Shown here: positions 1 through 10,503 of the stretch, in pieces
Layout: each line of letters begins with the position of its first letter
Position numbering within the stretch: position 1 is the stretch's first letter
DNA from: Streptomyces cinnamoneus
Lineage (GTDB): Bacteria > Actinomycetota > Actinomycetes > Streptomycetales > Streptomycetaceae
Reading direction: 5' to 3'
DNA length: 64,000 nt
Assembly (NCBI RefSeq): GCF_014650495.1
Contig: NZ_BMVB01000023.1
Span: forward strand, 49,956-113,955
The notes under the pieces: generated by a model
The model's input: only the letters and a program-made list of their open reading frames with translations
Told to the model about the DNA's origin: nothing
Databases searched by the model: none
Position numbers and translations under genes: made by a program

Positions 1-369
1 GCCGACGGCTGGTTCCGCACGGGCGACATCGCGGCGATCGACGCGGACGGCACGCACCGCATCGTGGGCCGCGCCTCCACCGACCTGATCAAGTCCGGCG
101 GCTACCGCATCGGCGCGGGCGAGGTGGAGAACGCGCTGCTGGACCACCCGGCCGTCAGCGAGGCCGCCGTCGTCGGGGTGGCCCACGAGGACCTGGGGCA
201 GGAGATCGTCGCCTATGTGGTGGCCGACGGGGTCGGCGAGCAGGCCCTGATCGACTTCGTGGCGGGTCACCTCTCCGTGCACAAGCGGCCGCGCCGCATC
301 CGTTTCCTGGACGCTTTGCCGCGCAACGCCATGGGCAAGCCGCAGAAGAAGCTCCTGCCGCCGTTGTGA
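1..369 (+). CDS. Acyl-CoA synthetase (AMP-dependent ligase), C-terminal part
   Basis: The gene is cut by the left edge of the window; only the last 122 codons are present, with the reading frame open from base 1. The visible part is the end of an ANL-family adenylating enzyme: a WFRTGD segment with the conserved Asp, then DLIKSGGYRIGAGEVE (the hinge and A8 motif around residues 31-46), and a final PRNAMGKPQKK, whose first Lys is the usual catalytic A10 lysine. The family converts a carboxylic acid, ATP and CoA to acyl-CoA. The ending resembles malonyl-CoA or medium-chain acyl-CoA ligases, but the substrate pocket lies outside the window, so the substrate is unknown. A strong hairpin follows 16 bases after the stop. 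Confidence 0.88.
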   Translation, partial: ADGWFRTGDIAAIDADGTHRIVGRASTDLIKSGGYRIGAGEVENALLDHPAVSEAAVVGVAHEDLGQEIVAYVVADGVGEQALIDFVAGHLSVHKRPRRIRFLDALPRNAMGKPQKKLLPPL

Positions 370-385
370 CGGCGCACCGCCGCTC

Positions 386-419
386 CCCGTACCCTGCATA
401 ATTTCATGCAGGGTACGGG
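386..419. promoter_or_regulatory. Perfect 14-bp inverted repeat between acyl-CoA synthetase and rpiR-type gene
   Basis: The left arm CCCGTACCCTGCAT (386-399) and right arm ATGCAGGGTACGGG (406-419) are exact reverse complements around a 6-base AT-rich centre, aatttc. The right arm ends 24 bases before the regulator start codon. As RNA it could end transcription of the upstream gene. As DNA, the TGCAT-N6-ATGCA core is a typical two-fold operator and could be the autoregulatory site of the RpiR protein. There is no T-run after the stem, which favours the operator reading slightly. Confidence 0.6.
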
Positions 420-443
420 TGGAATGAATGACCGAGGAGGGTC

Positions 444-1295
444 ATGAGCGAGACCGGCAGCGAACCGGAAGCCATCGCACGGCTGCAGAAGCTCTTCGAG
501 GGCCAGCGGCTGACGCCCACCCAGCGCCGCATCGCCCACTGCATGGTGCGGCGCGCCGCCGACGCGCCCTTCCTCTCCAGCGTGGAGCTCGCCGAACTCG
601 CCGGCGTCAGCCAGCCGTCGGTGACCCGCTTCGCCGTCGCCCTCGGCTTCGACGGCTACCCCGCGCTGCGCCGCCACCTGCGCGACGTGGTCCCGGCCGC
701 CGAGGCGCCGTCGGAGAGCTCGTACAACGAGTACCAGCAGGCCGTCCACGCCGAGATCGACAACCTGCGCCACCTCGCCTCCCTGCTCGCCGACCCCGCT
801 CCCGTCGCCCGGGCCGGCCGGCTGCTGGCCGCCTCCCGCCCGCTGCCCGTCCTCGGCCTGCGGGCCGCCGGCGCACAGGCCGCGGGCTTCGCCTACTTCG
901 CCCGCAAGGTCCACCCCGACGTGCGGCTGCTCGACGAGGGCGGCACGCTCCTCGTCGACCGCATCGACGCCGCCGTCCGCGCGGGCGCGAGCGCCCTGCT
1001 GTGCTTCGCGCTGCCGCGCCACCCGCGGGAGGTCGTCGAGGGCCTGGAGTACGCGCGGGGCGCCGGCCTGACGGTCGTCACGGTCGCCGACTCCACCTTC
1101 GCTCCGGTCGCCCGCCACAGCGACCTCCTGCTGCCGGCCGCCGTCGGCACCGGCCTCGCCTTCGACACGGCCTGCGCCCCGATGCTGCTGGGGCGGGTGC
1201 TGCTGGAGGCGATGTGCGACGCGCTGCCGGATGCCCAGGCCCGCCTGGAGGAGTTCGACGCCAAGGCGGCCGCACGGGGGCTGTTCGTGGAGTGA
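444..1295 (+). CDS. MurR/RpiR family transcriptional regulator (HTH_6 plus SIS domain)
   Basis: This is a 283-residue one-component regulator. Residues about 9-85 form the RpiR-type helix-turn-helix, with LAELAGVSQPSVTRFAVALG as the recognition part. Residues about 125-260 form a SIS (sugar-isomerase) sensor domain, where phosphosugars or similar ligands bind. The start is the ATG after GAGGAGGG at 434-441. The length is normal for the family. The gene is isolated: an acyl-CoA synthetase lies upstream and a convergent hydrolase begins 17 bases after its stop. Family members often control sugar-phosphate or amino-acid catabolism; the nearby hut operon is a possible target, but no second copy of the upstream palindrome was found there. 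Confidence 0.9.
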   Translation: MSETGSEPEAIARLQKLFEGQRLTPTQRRIAHCMVRRAADAPFLSSVELAELAGVSQPSVTRFAVALGFDGYPALRRHLRDVVPAAEAPSESSYNEYQQAVHAEIDNLRHLASLLADPAPVARAGRLLAASRPLPVLGLRAAGAQAAGFAYFARKVHPDVRLLDEGGTLLVDRIDAAVRAGASALLCFALPRHPREVVEGLEYARGAGLTVVTVADSTFAPVARHSDLLLPAAVGTGLAFDTACAPMLLGRVLLEAMCDALPDAQARLEEFDAKAAARGLFVE

Positions 1296-1311
1296 GGGCC
1301 GGCCGGCCGCC

Positions 1312-2604
1312 TCAGCGGGCGTACCGCATCTCCGGGAAGCGGGCGGACGGCCCGTCCAGCAGGTGGTCGTCCGTGCCGCGCAGGAAGCGGTCCAGGAACG
1401 ACGCCACATAGGCCCGCGTGGCGACGGTCGCCCGCTGCGGGGGGACCGTTCCGATGCCCCGCCGCACCGTCTCCCACGGCACCGCCCGCTGCTGCGCGAG
1501 CTGCGGCAGCAGCGGCGAGGCGTCGGTGTACGAGCCGTGCTGAGAGCCCGTCAGCGTGACGTTGCCGCGCCAGCCGCGCGCGTGCTGCCACAGGGCCTTC
1601 CACGAGGGCTGCCGGCCGTACTCGCCGGAGTCCTCGGCGTCCGTCCCCATGAGCAGGAACGGCCGGTCCACGCCGTCGCGTGCCGCGGCGCCCAGCCGGT
1701 CGGCGACGTCACCCTCCCCGGGGTACTCCATCGTGCCGTCCATGTTGACGGCGGCCGAGATGCGCCGGTCGTCGTGGAGGGCCTCCAGGGCGGTGAAGCC
1801 GCCCGCCGAGTGACCCACCATGCCCACGTGGCGCAGGTCCATCGCGTCCGCCAGGCCGCGCGGCAGCACCGGCCGGTGCACCCGGCCGCCCAGGGTGTCC
1901 AGCACGAAGCGGGTGTCGTCCACCCGCGCCTTCATCGCCGTGCGCAGCACCGCGGCGGCGTCGGTGCCGGGCTGCTCGGCGAGCGCCGGCAGGACCGACG
2001 GCACGAGCCGCCCGCCGGGCAGGGCCACTTCGGAGGAGTCGTGGGTGTGGTCCACCGTGACGACCACGTAGCCGCGCGAGGCCAGGTCCTCCACCAGCGA
2101 GGTGTTCCAGGTGCGCGGGTCGCCCAGGCCGGCCGAGTACAGCACGACCGGGTGCGGCCCGCCGCCCCGCACGGCGGGAGCGTCCACGCGCGCGTGCGTG
2201 CGCGTGCCGGCCCAGTCGGCCGCCCCGGCCGGCACGCCGTAGCCACGGTGGCCCGCGCCGTCCGAGGAGCCGAAGTGGGTGGCCGCCCGTTCCTCCATGT
2301 GGGGTGCGGTGGGCCGTCCGGCGTGCGCTTCCGCACGGTCGGCCGGGTACCAGAAGCTCACCATCACCTCGCGGGGGCCGCGCTCCAGACGCCATGGGTC
2401 CTTGCGTGCGGTGTCGACCAGGTGCCGGGTCGTGGTGCCCACGGCGTACGGGCCGGTGGGGGCCGACAGCCGGACGGGGGCGCCCTCGGCGCCGGCGCCG
2501 GCGGCGTCGGCCCGGGGAGCGAAGGCGCTCATCAGGCCGGTCAGCGCCAGCGCTCCCGCCGCAAGCAGTGCCCGCCGCCTCAGTCCCCGCTCGTCGACCG
2601 GCAT
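1312..2604 (-). CDS. Exported alpha/beta hydrolase, PAF-acetylhydrolase/lipase-like
   Basis: The 430-residue protein starts with a twin-arginine-like signal: RRR followed by a hydrophobic stretch to about residue 27 and an Ala-rich cleavage region (APRADA). The mature part is an alpha/beta hydrolase: PVVLYSAGLGDPRTWN around the oxyanion loop, GHSAGG as the nucleophile elbow, then NMDGTM, all seen in the plasma PAF-acetylhydrolase/dienelactone-hydrolase-like esterases of Streptomyces. It probably cleaves short esters outside the cell. The ATG at 2604 has a strong GGGAGGAG ribosome site. It converges on the RpiR gene and stands apart from other genes. The natural substrate is not predictable. 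Confidence 0.85.
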   Translation of the reverse strand: MPVDERGLRRRALLAAGALALTGLMSAFAPRADAAGAGAEGAPVRLSAPTGPYAVGTTTRHLVDTARKDPWRLERGPREVMVSFWYPADRAEAHAGRPTAPHMEERAATHFGSSDGAGHRGYGVPAGAADWAGTRTHARVDAPAVRGGGPHPVVLYSAGLGDPRTWNTSLVEDLASRGYVVVTVDHTHDSSEVALPGGRLVPSVLPALAEQPGTDAAAVLRTAMKARVDDTRFVLDTLGGRVHRPVLPRGLADAMDLRHVGMVGHSAGGFTALEALHDDRRISAAVNMDGTMEYPGEGDVADRLGAAARDGVDRPFLLMGTDAEDSGEYGRQPSWKALWQHARGWRGNVTLTGSQHGSYTDASPLLPQLAQQRAVPWETVRRGIGTVPPQRATVATRAYVASFLDRFLRGTDDHLLDGPSARFPEMRYAR

Positions 2605-2805
2605 TCCGGCTCCTCCCGTCGCTCGGCTGATGGTGCGACGACCTTAGGGGCCGACGAGACGCGGATACGACATACGCAGGCGCCAACGTGCCGGTGATAC
2701 CTGGGTATGACCTCCGTGACCCGGTGACGCCCGAGCGGTTCTCAGCCGCTCCTCAGATTCGTTGGCTAGCGTGCCGGGGCGAGACGCGAAACGAGGAGGT
2801 CTGAC

Positions 2806-3411
2806 GTGGGGCGCGGAGCATATGCGCTGGCGCGGGTCGCCGTGATCGTACGGGCGCCGGCCGTCCGGCTGTGGTGGCTGGGCGTGCTGGGCGCGGGCAT
2901 CGGAACGCTGGTGCCGGGACTCACCGGACGCCGTACCGGCCTGGTGGCCGGGGCGGCACTGTTCGTCGTCGCGGCCGCCGCGGCCTTCGGCGCGCGCCGC
3001 AGACGGTACGGGGAGCTGGCGCGCGGCGCCTCGCGCGCGGGCCGCTCGGTCTTCCTGCAGGACCGTGCGGTGACCGTCCGCGCCTGGCGGCGCGCCCGCG
3101 GCTGGTGGCTGGCGGCCGCCTTCCTGGCCGCGGTCGGCTCCTCCTTCGCGGTGCCGGCCGCGGCGGGGCTGGCCCTGGCCGGGCTCGGCGCCGGCCTGTG
3201 GGCGAAGGCCCTGTGGCTGGGCGGCCTGGAGCGGCGGTGCGGGCACCTGCTGTGGGTGCGGACGGAGTGGGCGCAGGGCAGCCCCGCCGCTACGTCCGTG
3301 CCCGGCTACCTGACCACCGGGCTCGCGGCGGGCGACGCCCTGCCGGGCGGAGCGAAGCGCCGGGGCGGTACGACGCCCCCGGGCGGGGTCGCGGTCAGCG
3401 CAGCGCGCTGA
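2806..3411 (+). CDS. Hypothetical small membrane protein
   Basis: This 201-residue protein has a GTG start preceded by GAGGAGG. I do not recognise a family. Hydropathy suggests two hairpins of membrane segments (about residues 22-60 and 105-145) separated by a very basic Arg-rich loop (RRRRYGELARGASRAGRS), and a polar C-terminal tail rich in Gly, Pro and Thr. Codon use and base bias fit a real Streptomyces gene. Its last 17 bases overlap, tail to tail, the end of the convergent decarboxylase gene. Function unknown. Confidence 0.6.
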   Translation: MGRGAYALARVAVIVRAPAVRLWWLGVLGAGIGTLVPGLTGRRTGLVAGAALFVVAAAAAFGARRRRYGELARGASRAGRSVFLQDRAVTVRAWRRARGWWLAAAFLAAVGSSFAVPAAAGLALAGLGAGLWAKALWLGGLERRCGHLLWVRTEWAQGSPAATSVPGYLTTGLAAGDALPGGAKRRGGTTPPGGVAVSAAR

Positions 3412-4801
3412 GGTCCGCGGCGTGCGCGCCGCCGCCGCTCTCGGCGACGAGCTCGTCGAGGGTCTGCGGCGGCCGCACCGTCGCGAAGCGCACGCCCGGC
3501 CGGGACGACTCCCGCGGGTGCGCGTCCTGTTGGTGCACGGCATAGCCGTAAACCCCGGGCCGGGGGAGCGTGTTGTACGCGTAGTGGTGCGCGAAGTAGT
3601 ACGCGCCGGTGTCGAGCAGGGCGACGTGGTCGCCGGCGTCGATGCGCGGCAGGAGACGGTTCGCCGCGGCCAGGTCGCCCGCGAAACAGCACGGCCCGGC
3701 GACGTCCTGCGGCAGCGGGTCCGTCTCCTTCGGCCTGCCCTCGGCGTCGAACACCGCCACCCGCAGCGGCCACGCCTCGGGGGCGAACACCGTCCGCACC
3801 GCCACCTGCGCGCCCGCATGGGTCACCGCGATCCGCCGGCCGCCCGCCGACTTGGTGTACTCCACGCGGGCCAGGATCGTCCCGCTCTTGGCCAGCAGCG
3901 ACCGGCCGAACTCCGTCACCAGGCGGTAGTCGCCGGCGAACAGCCCCGGCACGGCCGCCGCGAGCACCCGTGCGTAGTCGGCATGGGTGGGCGTGGCCTC
4001 GTCGGACGCGAAGTTGACGGGCAGTCCGCCGCCGACGTCGATCGTGTCGACCTGCCGGCCGCCGCCGGCGGCCCGGCGCGCCCGGTTGACCTCCTCGGCC
4101 AGCCCGTGGATCTCCCGCACCCCGGCGGCCATCAGCTCCAGCGGGCATCCCTGCGAGCCGACGTGGGCGTGGATGCGGGTGAGCCAGGGCCGTTCGGCAT
4201 ACGCGCGCAGCAGCCAGGCGCGCGCCCCCTCGTCCCGCAGCGCGACCCCGAACTTGGAGGTCGCGGTGGCCGTGCTGAGCGCCCCGATGGTGCCGCCGCC
4301 CACCTGGGGGTTCACCCTCACTCCGATCGGCGAGGCGCTCGGCCTCCCGGCGAGGAGGACGTCCAGCCGGGCCAGCTCCTCCCTGCTGTCGGCGTTCACG
4401 GCGATCCCGGAGGCCAGCGCCTCGCGCAGTTCGGCGGTGGTCTTCGCCGGCGAGTCCAGCACGGTGCGCCCGGGCGGCACCCCGGCCGCGCGGGCCAGCG
4501 CCAGCTCCCCGGGGCTCGCGACCTCGGCGCCCAGTCCCTCGTCGGCGAGCAGTCGCAGCACCGGCACCAGCGGCGCCGCCTTCACCGCGAAGGCGTGCAG
4601 CACGTCCACACCCGCCGCCGTCTGCGCGAACGCCGTCCGCAGCGCCTGTGCGGCTTCCCGGATCCCCCGCACGTCCAGCAGCCCCACCACGGGCCGGTGC
4701 GCGGTGACGATCCCCTGCCGCACCGCGGCCCGCACGGCCGCCGCCCTCCGGGCGGCGCTCCCGGCGCCGCCGCCGTCCTGCTCGCCGTCGCCCTGGCCCA
4801 T
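3395..4801 (-). CDS. Type III PLP-dependent decarboxylase (diaminopimelate decarboxylase-like)
   Basis: The 468-residue protein has the alanine-racemase-like barrel of meso-DAP/ornithine decarboxylases. The PLP lysine lies in AFAVKAAPLVP, the phosphate-binding region in HAHVGSQG, the substrate Cys-Asp motif in GPCCFAGD, and the C-terminal Tyr motif in GAYYFAHHYAYN. I chose the ATG at 4801 because GGAG lies 7 bases upstream; an ATG 12 codons earlier (4837) has no good site. Streptomycetes normally carry a housekeeping lysA elsewhere, so this copy may act on another basic amino acid. It is divergent from hutU across a 129-base gap, which hints at shared control with histidine or amino-acid catabolism. 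Confidence 0.85.
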   Translation of the reverse strand: MGQGDGEQDGGGAGSAARRAAAVRAAVRQGIVTAHRPVVGLLDVRGIREAAQALRTAFAQTAAGVDVLHAFAVKAAPLVPVLRLLADEGLGAEVASPGELALARAAGVPPGRTVLDSPAKTTAELREALASGIAVNADSREELARLDVLLAGRPSASPIGVRVNPQVGGGTIGALSTATATSKFGVALRDEGARAWLLRAYAERPWLTRIHAHVGSQGCPLELMAAGVREIHGLAEEVNRARRAAGGGRQVDTIDVGGGLPVNFASDEATPTHADYARVLAAAVPGLFAGDYRLVTEFGRSLLAKSGTILARVEYTKSAGGRRIAVTHAGAQVAVRTVFAPEAWPLRVAVFDAEGRPKETDPLPQDVAGPCCFAGDLAAANRLLPRIDAGDHVALLDTGAYYFAHHYAYNTLPRPGVYGYAVHQQDAHPRESSRPGVRFATVRPPQTLDELVAESGGGAHAADLSALR

Positions 4802-4864
4802 GTGCCCACTCCACCACTGCGGCCTGCCGTGCGCCATGGGTCCGCACCGGCTCGCCCGAGCCTG

Positions 4865-4911
4865 TTGACTAGCGCTATTCAGCGGCCCAGACTGTGCAGT
4901 GTTCTATTCAG
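4865..4911 (+). promoter_or_regulatory. Candidate hutU promoter/operator region
   Basis: A TTGACT hexamer (4865-4870) is followed by two copies of CTATTCAG (4875-4882 and 4904-4911) 29 bases apart, just ahead of the hutU ribosome site. No good -10 lies 17 bases from the TTGACT; TATTCA in the second copy is the closest. The repeat pair looks like a regulator site more than a clear promoter. This is the only non-coding DNA between the decarboxylase and the hut operon. Confidence 0.3.
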
Positions 4912-4930
4912 AGCCAGGGAGGCAGCGCCC

Positions 4931-6585
<1,655 letters not shown>

Positions 6586-6589
<4 letters not shown>

Positions 6590-7908
6590 CCGCGGCTGCG
6601 GGCAGTCGTCCCGCAGGGCGGGACGGGTGGGCGCAGCCCGACCACCGGCCCGCAGCAGAGGCGGGTGCCCCCGGTGGGGCGGACCGCGGGACGCCGGGCA
6701 CGGCCCCGTCGTTCCACGAGATGTGGCGCGACCTCGCGCCCATCGGCCGCAACCCCGAGAGCGGCGGCTACCGCCGCTTCGCCTGGACCGGTGCCGACAC
6801 CGACTGCCGCGAGTGGTTCAAGGCACAGGCCGAAACCCGCGGCCTCACCTACGAGACCGACCGCAACGGCAACCAGTGGGCCTGGCTCGGCGACCCCGCC
6901 GCGGGCGACGCCGTCGTGACGGGCTCCCACCTGGACTCCGTCCCCGACGGCGGGGCCTTCGACGGCCCCCTCGGCGTCGTGTCGTCCTTTGCCGCCCTCG
7001 ACGAGCTGCGCGCCCGCGGCGCGCGGCCCGGCCGCCCCCTCGCCATCGTCAACTTCGGTGACGAGGAGGGCGCCCGCTTCGGCCTCGCCTGCGTCGGCTC
7101 CCGGCTGACCGCCGGACAGCTCACCCTCGACAAGGCCCACGCGCTCCGGGACGCCGACGGGGTGTCCCTCGCGCAGGCCATGGAGCGGGCCGGCCACGAC
7201 CCGGAGGCCATCGGGGCCGACCCCGGGCGCCTCGCCCGCATCGGCGCCTTCGTCGAGCTCCACGTGGAGCAGGGCCGTGCCCTCGCGGACACCCCGCACG
7301 CCGTCGGCGTCGCCTCCGCCATCTGGCCGCACGGCCGCTGGCGGTTCGACTTCCACGGCGAGGCCAACCACGCCGGCACCACCCGCATCGAGGACCGCCG
7401 GGACCCGATGCTCACCTACGCCAACACCGTCCTGGCCGCCCGCAAGAAGGCCCGCCTCGCCGGCGCCCTGGCCACCTTCGGGAAGGTCAGCGTCGAGCCG
7501 AACGGCGTCAACGCCATCGCCTCGCTCGTGCGCGGCTGGCTCGACTCGCGCGCCGCCGACGAGGAGACCCTCGCCGCCGTCGTCGCCGAGATCGAACAGG
7601 CGGCCGTCGAGCGCGGCACCCGCGACGGCGTCGGCGTCCACGTCACCCGGGAGTCCTTCACCCCCGTGGTGGAGTTCGCCCACGACCTGCGCGACGAGCT
7701 CGCGACGCTGCTGGGCGGCGTCCCCGTGCTCCCCACCGGCGCCGGACACGACGCCGGTATCCTCTCCGGCGTCATCCCCACCGCCATGATGTTCGTACGG
7801 AACCCGACCGGCGTCTCGCACTCGCCAGCCGAGACGGCCGCCGAGGACGACTGCCTCGCCGGGGTGACCGCACTCGCCGACGTACTGGAGGGCCTCGCGT
7901 GCAGGTGA
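6586..7908 (+). CDS. M20 family amidohydrolase (allantoate amidohydrolase-like) in hut operon
   Basis: The 440-residue protein belongs to the Zn/Mn-dependent M20 amidase group of allantoate amidohydrolase, N-carbamoyl amino acid hydrolase and ureidoglycolate hydrolase. Metal and dimer-interface motifs are TGSHLDSVPDGGAFDG, FGDEEGARFG, ELHVEQGRAL, GEANHAGTT and GAGHDAGILSG. The GTG start overlaps the hutU stop (GTGA) and is preceded by GGGAGG; the first 40 residues are poorly conserved. It lies between hutU and hutF in overlapping frames. The histidine pathway via HutF yields N-formylglutamate, which needs a deformylase, and no canonical HutG is here, so this enzyme is the natural candidate for that step. 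That role is inference; automatic annotation would call it allantoate amidohydrolase. Confidence 0.9.
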
Positions 7909-9236
7909 CCTACTGGGCCGAGCACGCGTGGCTCGGCACCCACGTCGAGCCGGGCGTGGCCATCGACGTGACCGCCGAAGGCCGCATCGGGGCCGTCCGC
8001 ACGGACGTCCCGGCCCCGCCCCCGGGGGCGGTCGCCCTGCGCGGGCTGACCCTCCCGGGCCTGGCCAACGCCCACAGCCACGCCTTCCACCGCGCCCTGC
8101 GCGGCCGCACCCAGGTCGGCAGCGGCACGTTCTGGACCTGGCGCGACGTCATGTACGGCGTCGCCGACCGGCTCACCCCCGAGAGCTACCACGCCCTCGC
8201 CCGCGCCACCTACGCCGAGATGGCCCTCGCCGGCATCACCTGCGTCGGTGAGTTCCACTACCTCCACCACGCCCCCGGCGGCACCCGCTACGCCGACCCC
8301 AACGCCATGGGCGAGGCCCTGATCGCGGCCGCCGCCGACGCGGGCATCCGCATCACCCTCCTCGACACCGCCTACCTCTCCGCGGGCTTCGGCGAGCCCC
8401 CCAACCGTCACCAGCTCCGCTTCTCCGACGGCACGGCCGACGCCTGGGCCGAGCGGGCCGCCGCCCTCAAGCCCGCCGGCCACGCCCGCATCGGCGCGGC
8501 CGTCCACTCCGTGCGGGCCGTGCCCGCCGGCCAGCTGGCGACCGTCGCCGACTGGGCGAAGGACCGCGAAGCGCCCCTGCACGTGCACCTCTCCGAGCAG
8601 ACCGCCGAGAACGACGCCTGCCTGGCCGCGCACGGCTGCACCCCCACCCGGCTCCTCGCCGACCACGGAGTGCTCGGCCCCCGCACCTCCGCGGTGCACG
8701 CCACGCACCTGACCGACGACGACATCGCCCTCCTCGGCGGCGCCGGCTCGACCATCTGCATGTGCCCCACCACCGAGCGGGACCTCGCCGACGGCATCGG
8801 CCCCGCCGTCCGGCTCCAGCAGGCCGGCAGCCCCCTGTCGCTGGGCAGCGACAGCCACGCCGTGATCGACCTCCTGGAGGAGGCGCGCGCCATGGAGCTC
8901 GACGAGCGGCTGCGCACCCGCACCCGCGGCCACTGGACCGCCGCCGCCCTGCTGCGCGCAGCCACCGCCGACGGCCACGCCTCCCTCGGCTGGGACGACG
9001 CGGGCCGCATCGCGCCGGGCGCGCTCGCCGACCTCACGACCGTCGCACTGGACTCCGTCCGTACCGCGGGGCCGGATCCCCTGCACGCCGCCGAGACGGC
9101 CGTATTCGCCGCGACGGGCGCGGACGTCCGGCACACGGTGGTCGGGGGCCGGCACGTCGTGCGCGACGGGGTGCACCTGCTCGTACCGGACGTACCGCAG
9201 GCCCTGGCCGATTCCATCGCCGCCCTGCGCGGCTGA
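7899..9236 (+). CDS. hutF: Formimidoylglutamate deiminase
   Basis: This amidohydrolase-superfamily enzyme (445 residues) converts N-formimidoyl-L-glutamate to N-formyl-L-glutamate and ammonia. Metal-site and catalytic motifs are visible in order: NAHSHAFHRALRGR (HxH), HVHLSEQ, HATHL and LGSDSHAVIDLLEE, where the Asp is the metal-binding aspartate. The RALRGR loop is typical of HutF compared with guanine or chlorohydrolase relatives. The GTG start lies 10 bases inside the preceding gene, so the two are translationally coupled. Its presence shows that this organism uses the deiminase branch, not direct HutG formiminoglutamase. Confidence 0.95.
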   Translation: MQVTYWAEHAWLGTHVEPGVAIDVTAEGRIGAVRTDVPAPPPGAVALRGLTLPGLANAHSHAFHRALRGRTQVGSGTFWTWRDVMYGVADRLTPESYHALARATYAEMALAGITCVGEFHYLHHAPGGTRYADPNAMGEALIAAAADAGIRITLLDTAYLSAGFGEPPNRHQLRFSDGTADAWAERAAALKPAGHARIGAAVHSVRAVPAGQLATVADWAKDREAPLHVHLSEQTAENDACLAAHGCTPTRLLADHGVLGPRTSAVHATHLTDDDIALLGGAGSTICMCPTTERDLADGIGPAVRLQQAGSPLSLGSDSHAVIDLLEEARAMELDERLRTRTRGHWTAAALLRAATADGHASLGWDDAGRIAPGALADLTTVALDSVRTAGPDPLHAAETAVFAATGADVRHTVVGGRHVVRDGVHLLVPDVPQALADSIAALRG

Positions 9237-9256
9237 CGCCGAGGACCGGAGTAAGC

Positions 9257-10423
9257 ATGAGCACGGCGATCATCAACATCAGCAGTCTCGTCACCAACGA
9301 CCCCTCCCTCGGCGAAGGCCCTCTCGGCCTGATCCGGGACGCGGCAGTCGTCATCGACGGCGACCGCATCGCCTGGATCGGTGAGACCAGCAAAGCACCC
9401 GCCACTGACAACGCCGTCGACGCCGAGGGCCGCGCGGGCCTCCCCGGCTTCGTCGACTCCCACTCCCACCTGGTCTTCGCCGGAGACCGCACCGCCGAGT
9501 TCAACGCCCGCATGTCCGGCCGCAGCTACAGCGCCGGCGGCATCCGCACCACGGTCGCGGCGACCCGTGCGGCGACCGACGAGGAGCTCGAAGCCAACCT
9601 CGTCCGCTACCTCCGCGAGGCCCTGCGCCAGGGCACCACGACGCTGGAGACCAAGTCCGGCTACGGCCTGACCACCCACGACGAGGCCCGGGCGCTGCGC
9701 ATCGCCGCCGCCCACACCGACGAGGTCACCTACCTCGGCGCGCACATCGTGGCCCCGGAGTTCGCCGACGACCCCGAGGCGTACGTCGCGCTCGTCACCG
9801 GCGAGATGCTCGACGCCTGTGCCCCGCACGCCCGTTGGGTCGACGTGTTCTGCGAGCGGGGCGCCTTCGACGGCGACCAGGCCCGGGCGGTCCTGGAGGC
9901 GGGCCGCAAGCGCGGACTGACCCCGCGCGTCCACGCCAACCAGCTCGGCCACGGCCCCGGCGTCCAGCTCGCGGTGGAGGTGGGCGCGGCCTCGGCCGAC
10001 CACTGCACCCACCTCACCGATGCGGACGTCGACGCCCTGGCAAGCGGCGACACCGTCGCCACGCTGCTCCCCGGCGCCGAGTTCTCCACCCGTGCCCAGT
10101 GGCCGAACGCCCGCCGCCTCCTGGACGCGGGCGCCACGGTCGCCCTGTCCACGGACTGCAACCCCGGCTCGTCCTTCACCAGCTCCATGCCCTTCTGCAT
10201 CGCCCTGGCGGTCCGGGACATGGGCATGACCCCCGACGAGGCCGTCCTGGCCGCCACGGCGGGCGGGGCGGCCGCCCTGCGCCGCACGGACATCGGCCGC
10301 CTGACGCCGGGCGCCCGTGCCGACCTCGCCCTGCTGGACGCCCCCTCGCACGTCCACCTCGCCTACCGGCCCGGTGTGCCGCTGGTGTCGGCCGTGTGGC
10401 GGCGGGGCATCCGCGCCCTCTGA
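9257..10423 (+). CDS. hutI: Imidazolonepropionase
   Basis: The 388-residue enzyme opens the ring of 4-imidazolone-5-propionate to give N-formimidoylglutamate, between HutU and HutF. It is an amidohydrolase with metal motif VDSHSHLVFAGDR, substrate loop RTTVAATRAATDEEL, ETKSGYGLTT, RVHANQLG, and STDCNPGSSFTSSM carrying the metal-binding Asp. The ATG at 9257 has CGGAG upstream and lies 20 bases after hutF. It is the last gene of the operon; gene order is U-M20-F-I rather than pathway order. Confidence 0.97.
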   Translation: MSTAIINISSLVTNDPSLGEGPLGLIRDAAVVIDGDRIAWIGETSKAPATDNAVDAEGRAGLPGFVDSHSHLVFAGDRTAEFNARMSGRSYSAGGIRTTVAATRAATDEELEANLVRYLREALRQGTTTLETKSGYGLTTHDEARALRIAAAHTDEVTYLGAHIVAPEFADDPEAYVALVTGEMLDACAPHARWVDVFCERGAFDGDQARAVLEAGRKRGLTPRVHANQLGHGPGVQLAVEVGAASADHCTHLTDADVDALASGDTVATLLPGAEFSTRAQWPNARRLLDAGATVALSTDCNPGSSFTSSMPFCIALAVRDMGMTPDEAVLAATAGGAAALRRTDIGRLTPGARADLALLDAPSHVHLAYRPGVPLVSAVWRRGIRAL

Positions 10424-10503
10424 GAGGACGTCAGGGCCCGGTCAGGGCGGCATCAGGGTGTTCCCCGACGTCACAGGGGTGCCCGGGCCGAAAGGATCGG
10501 GCC

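Noticed and set aside
411..416. GGGTAC in the RpiR palindrome as a SigB-type -10
   Set aside because: No GNNT lies 14-16 bases upstream; the hexamer is explained by the inverted repeat.
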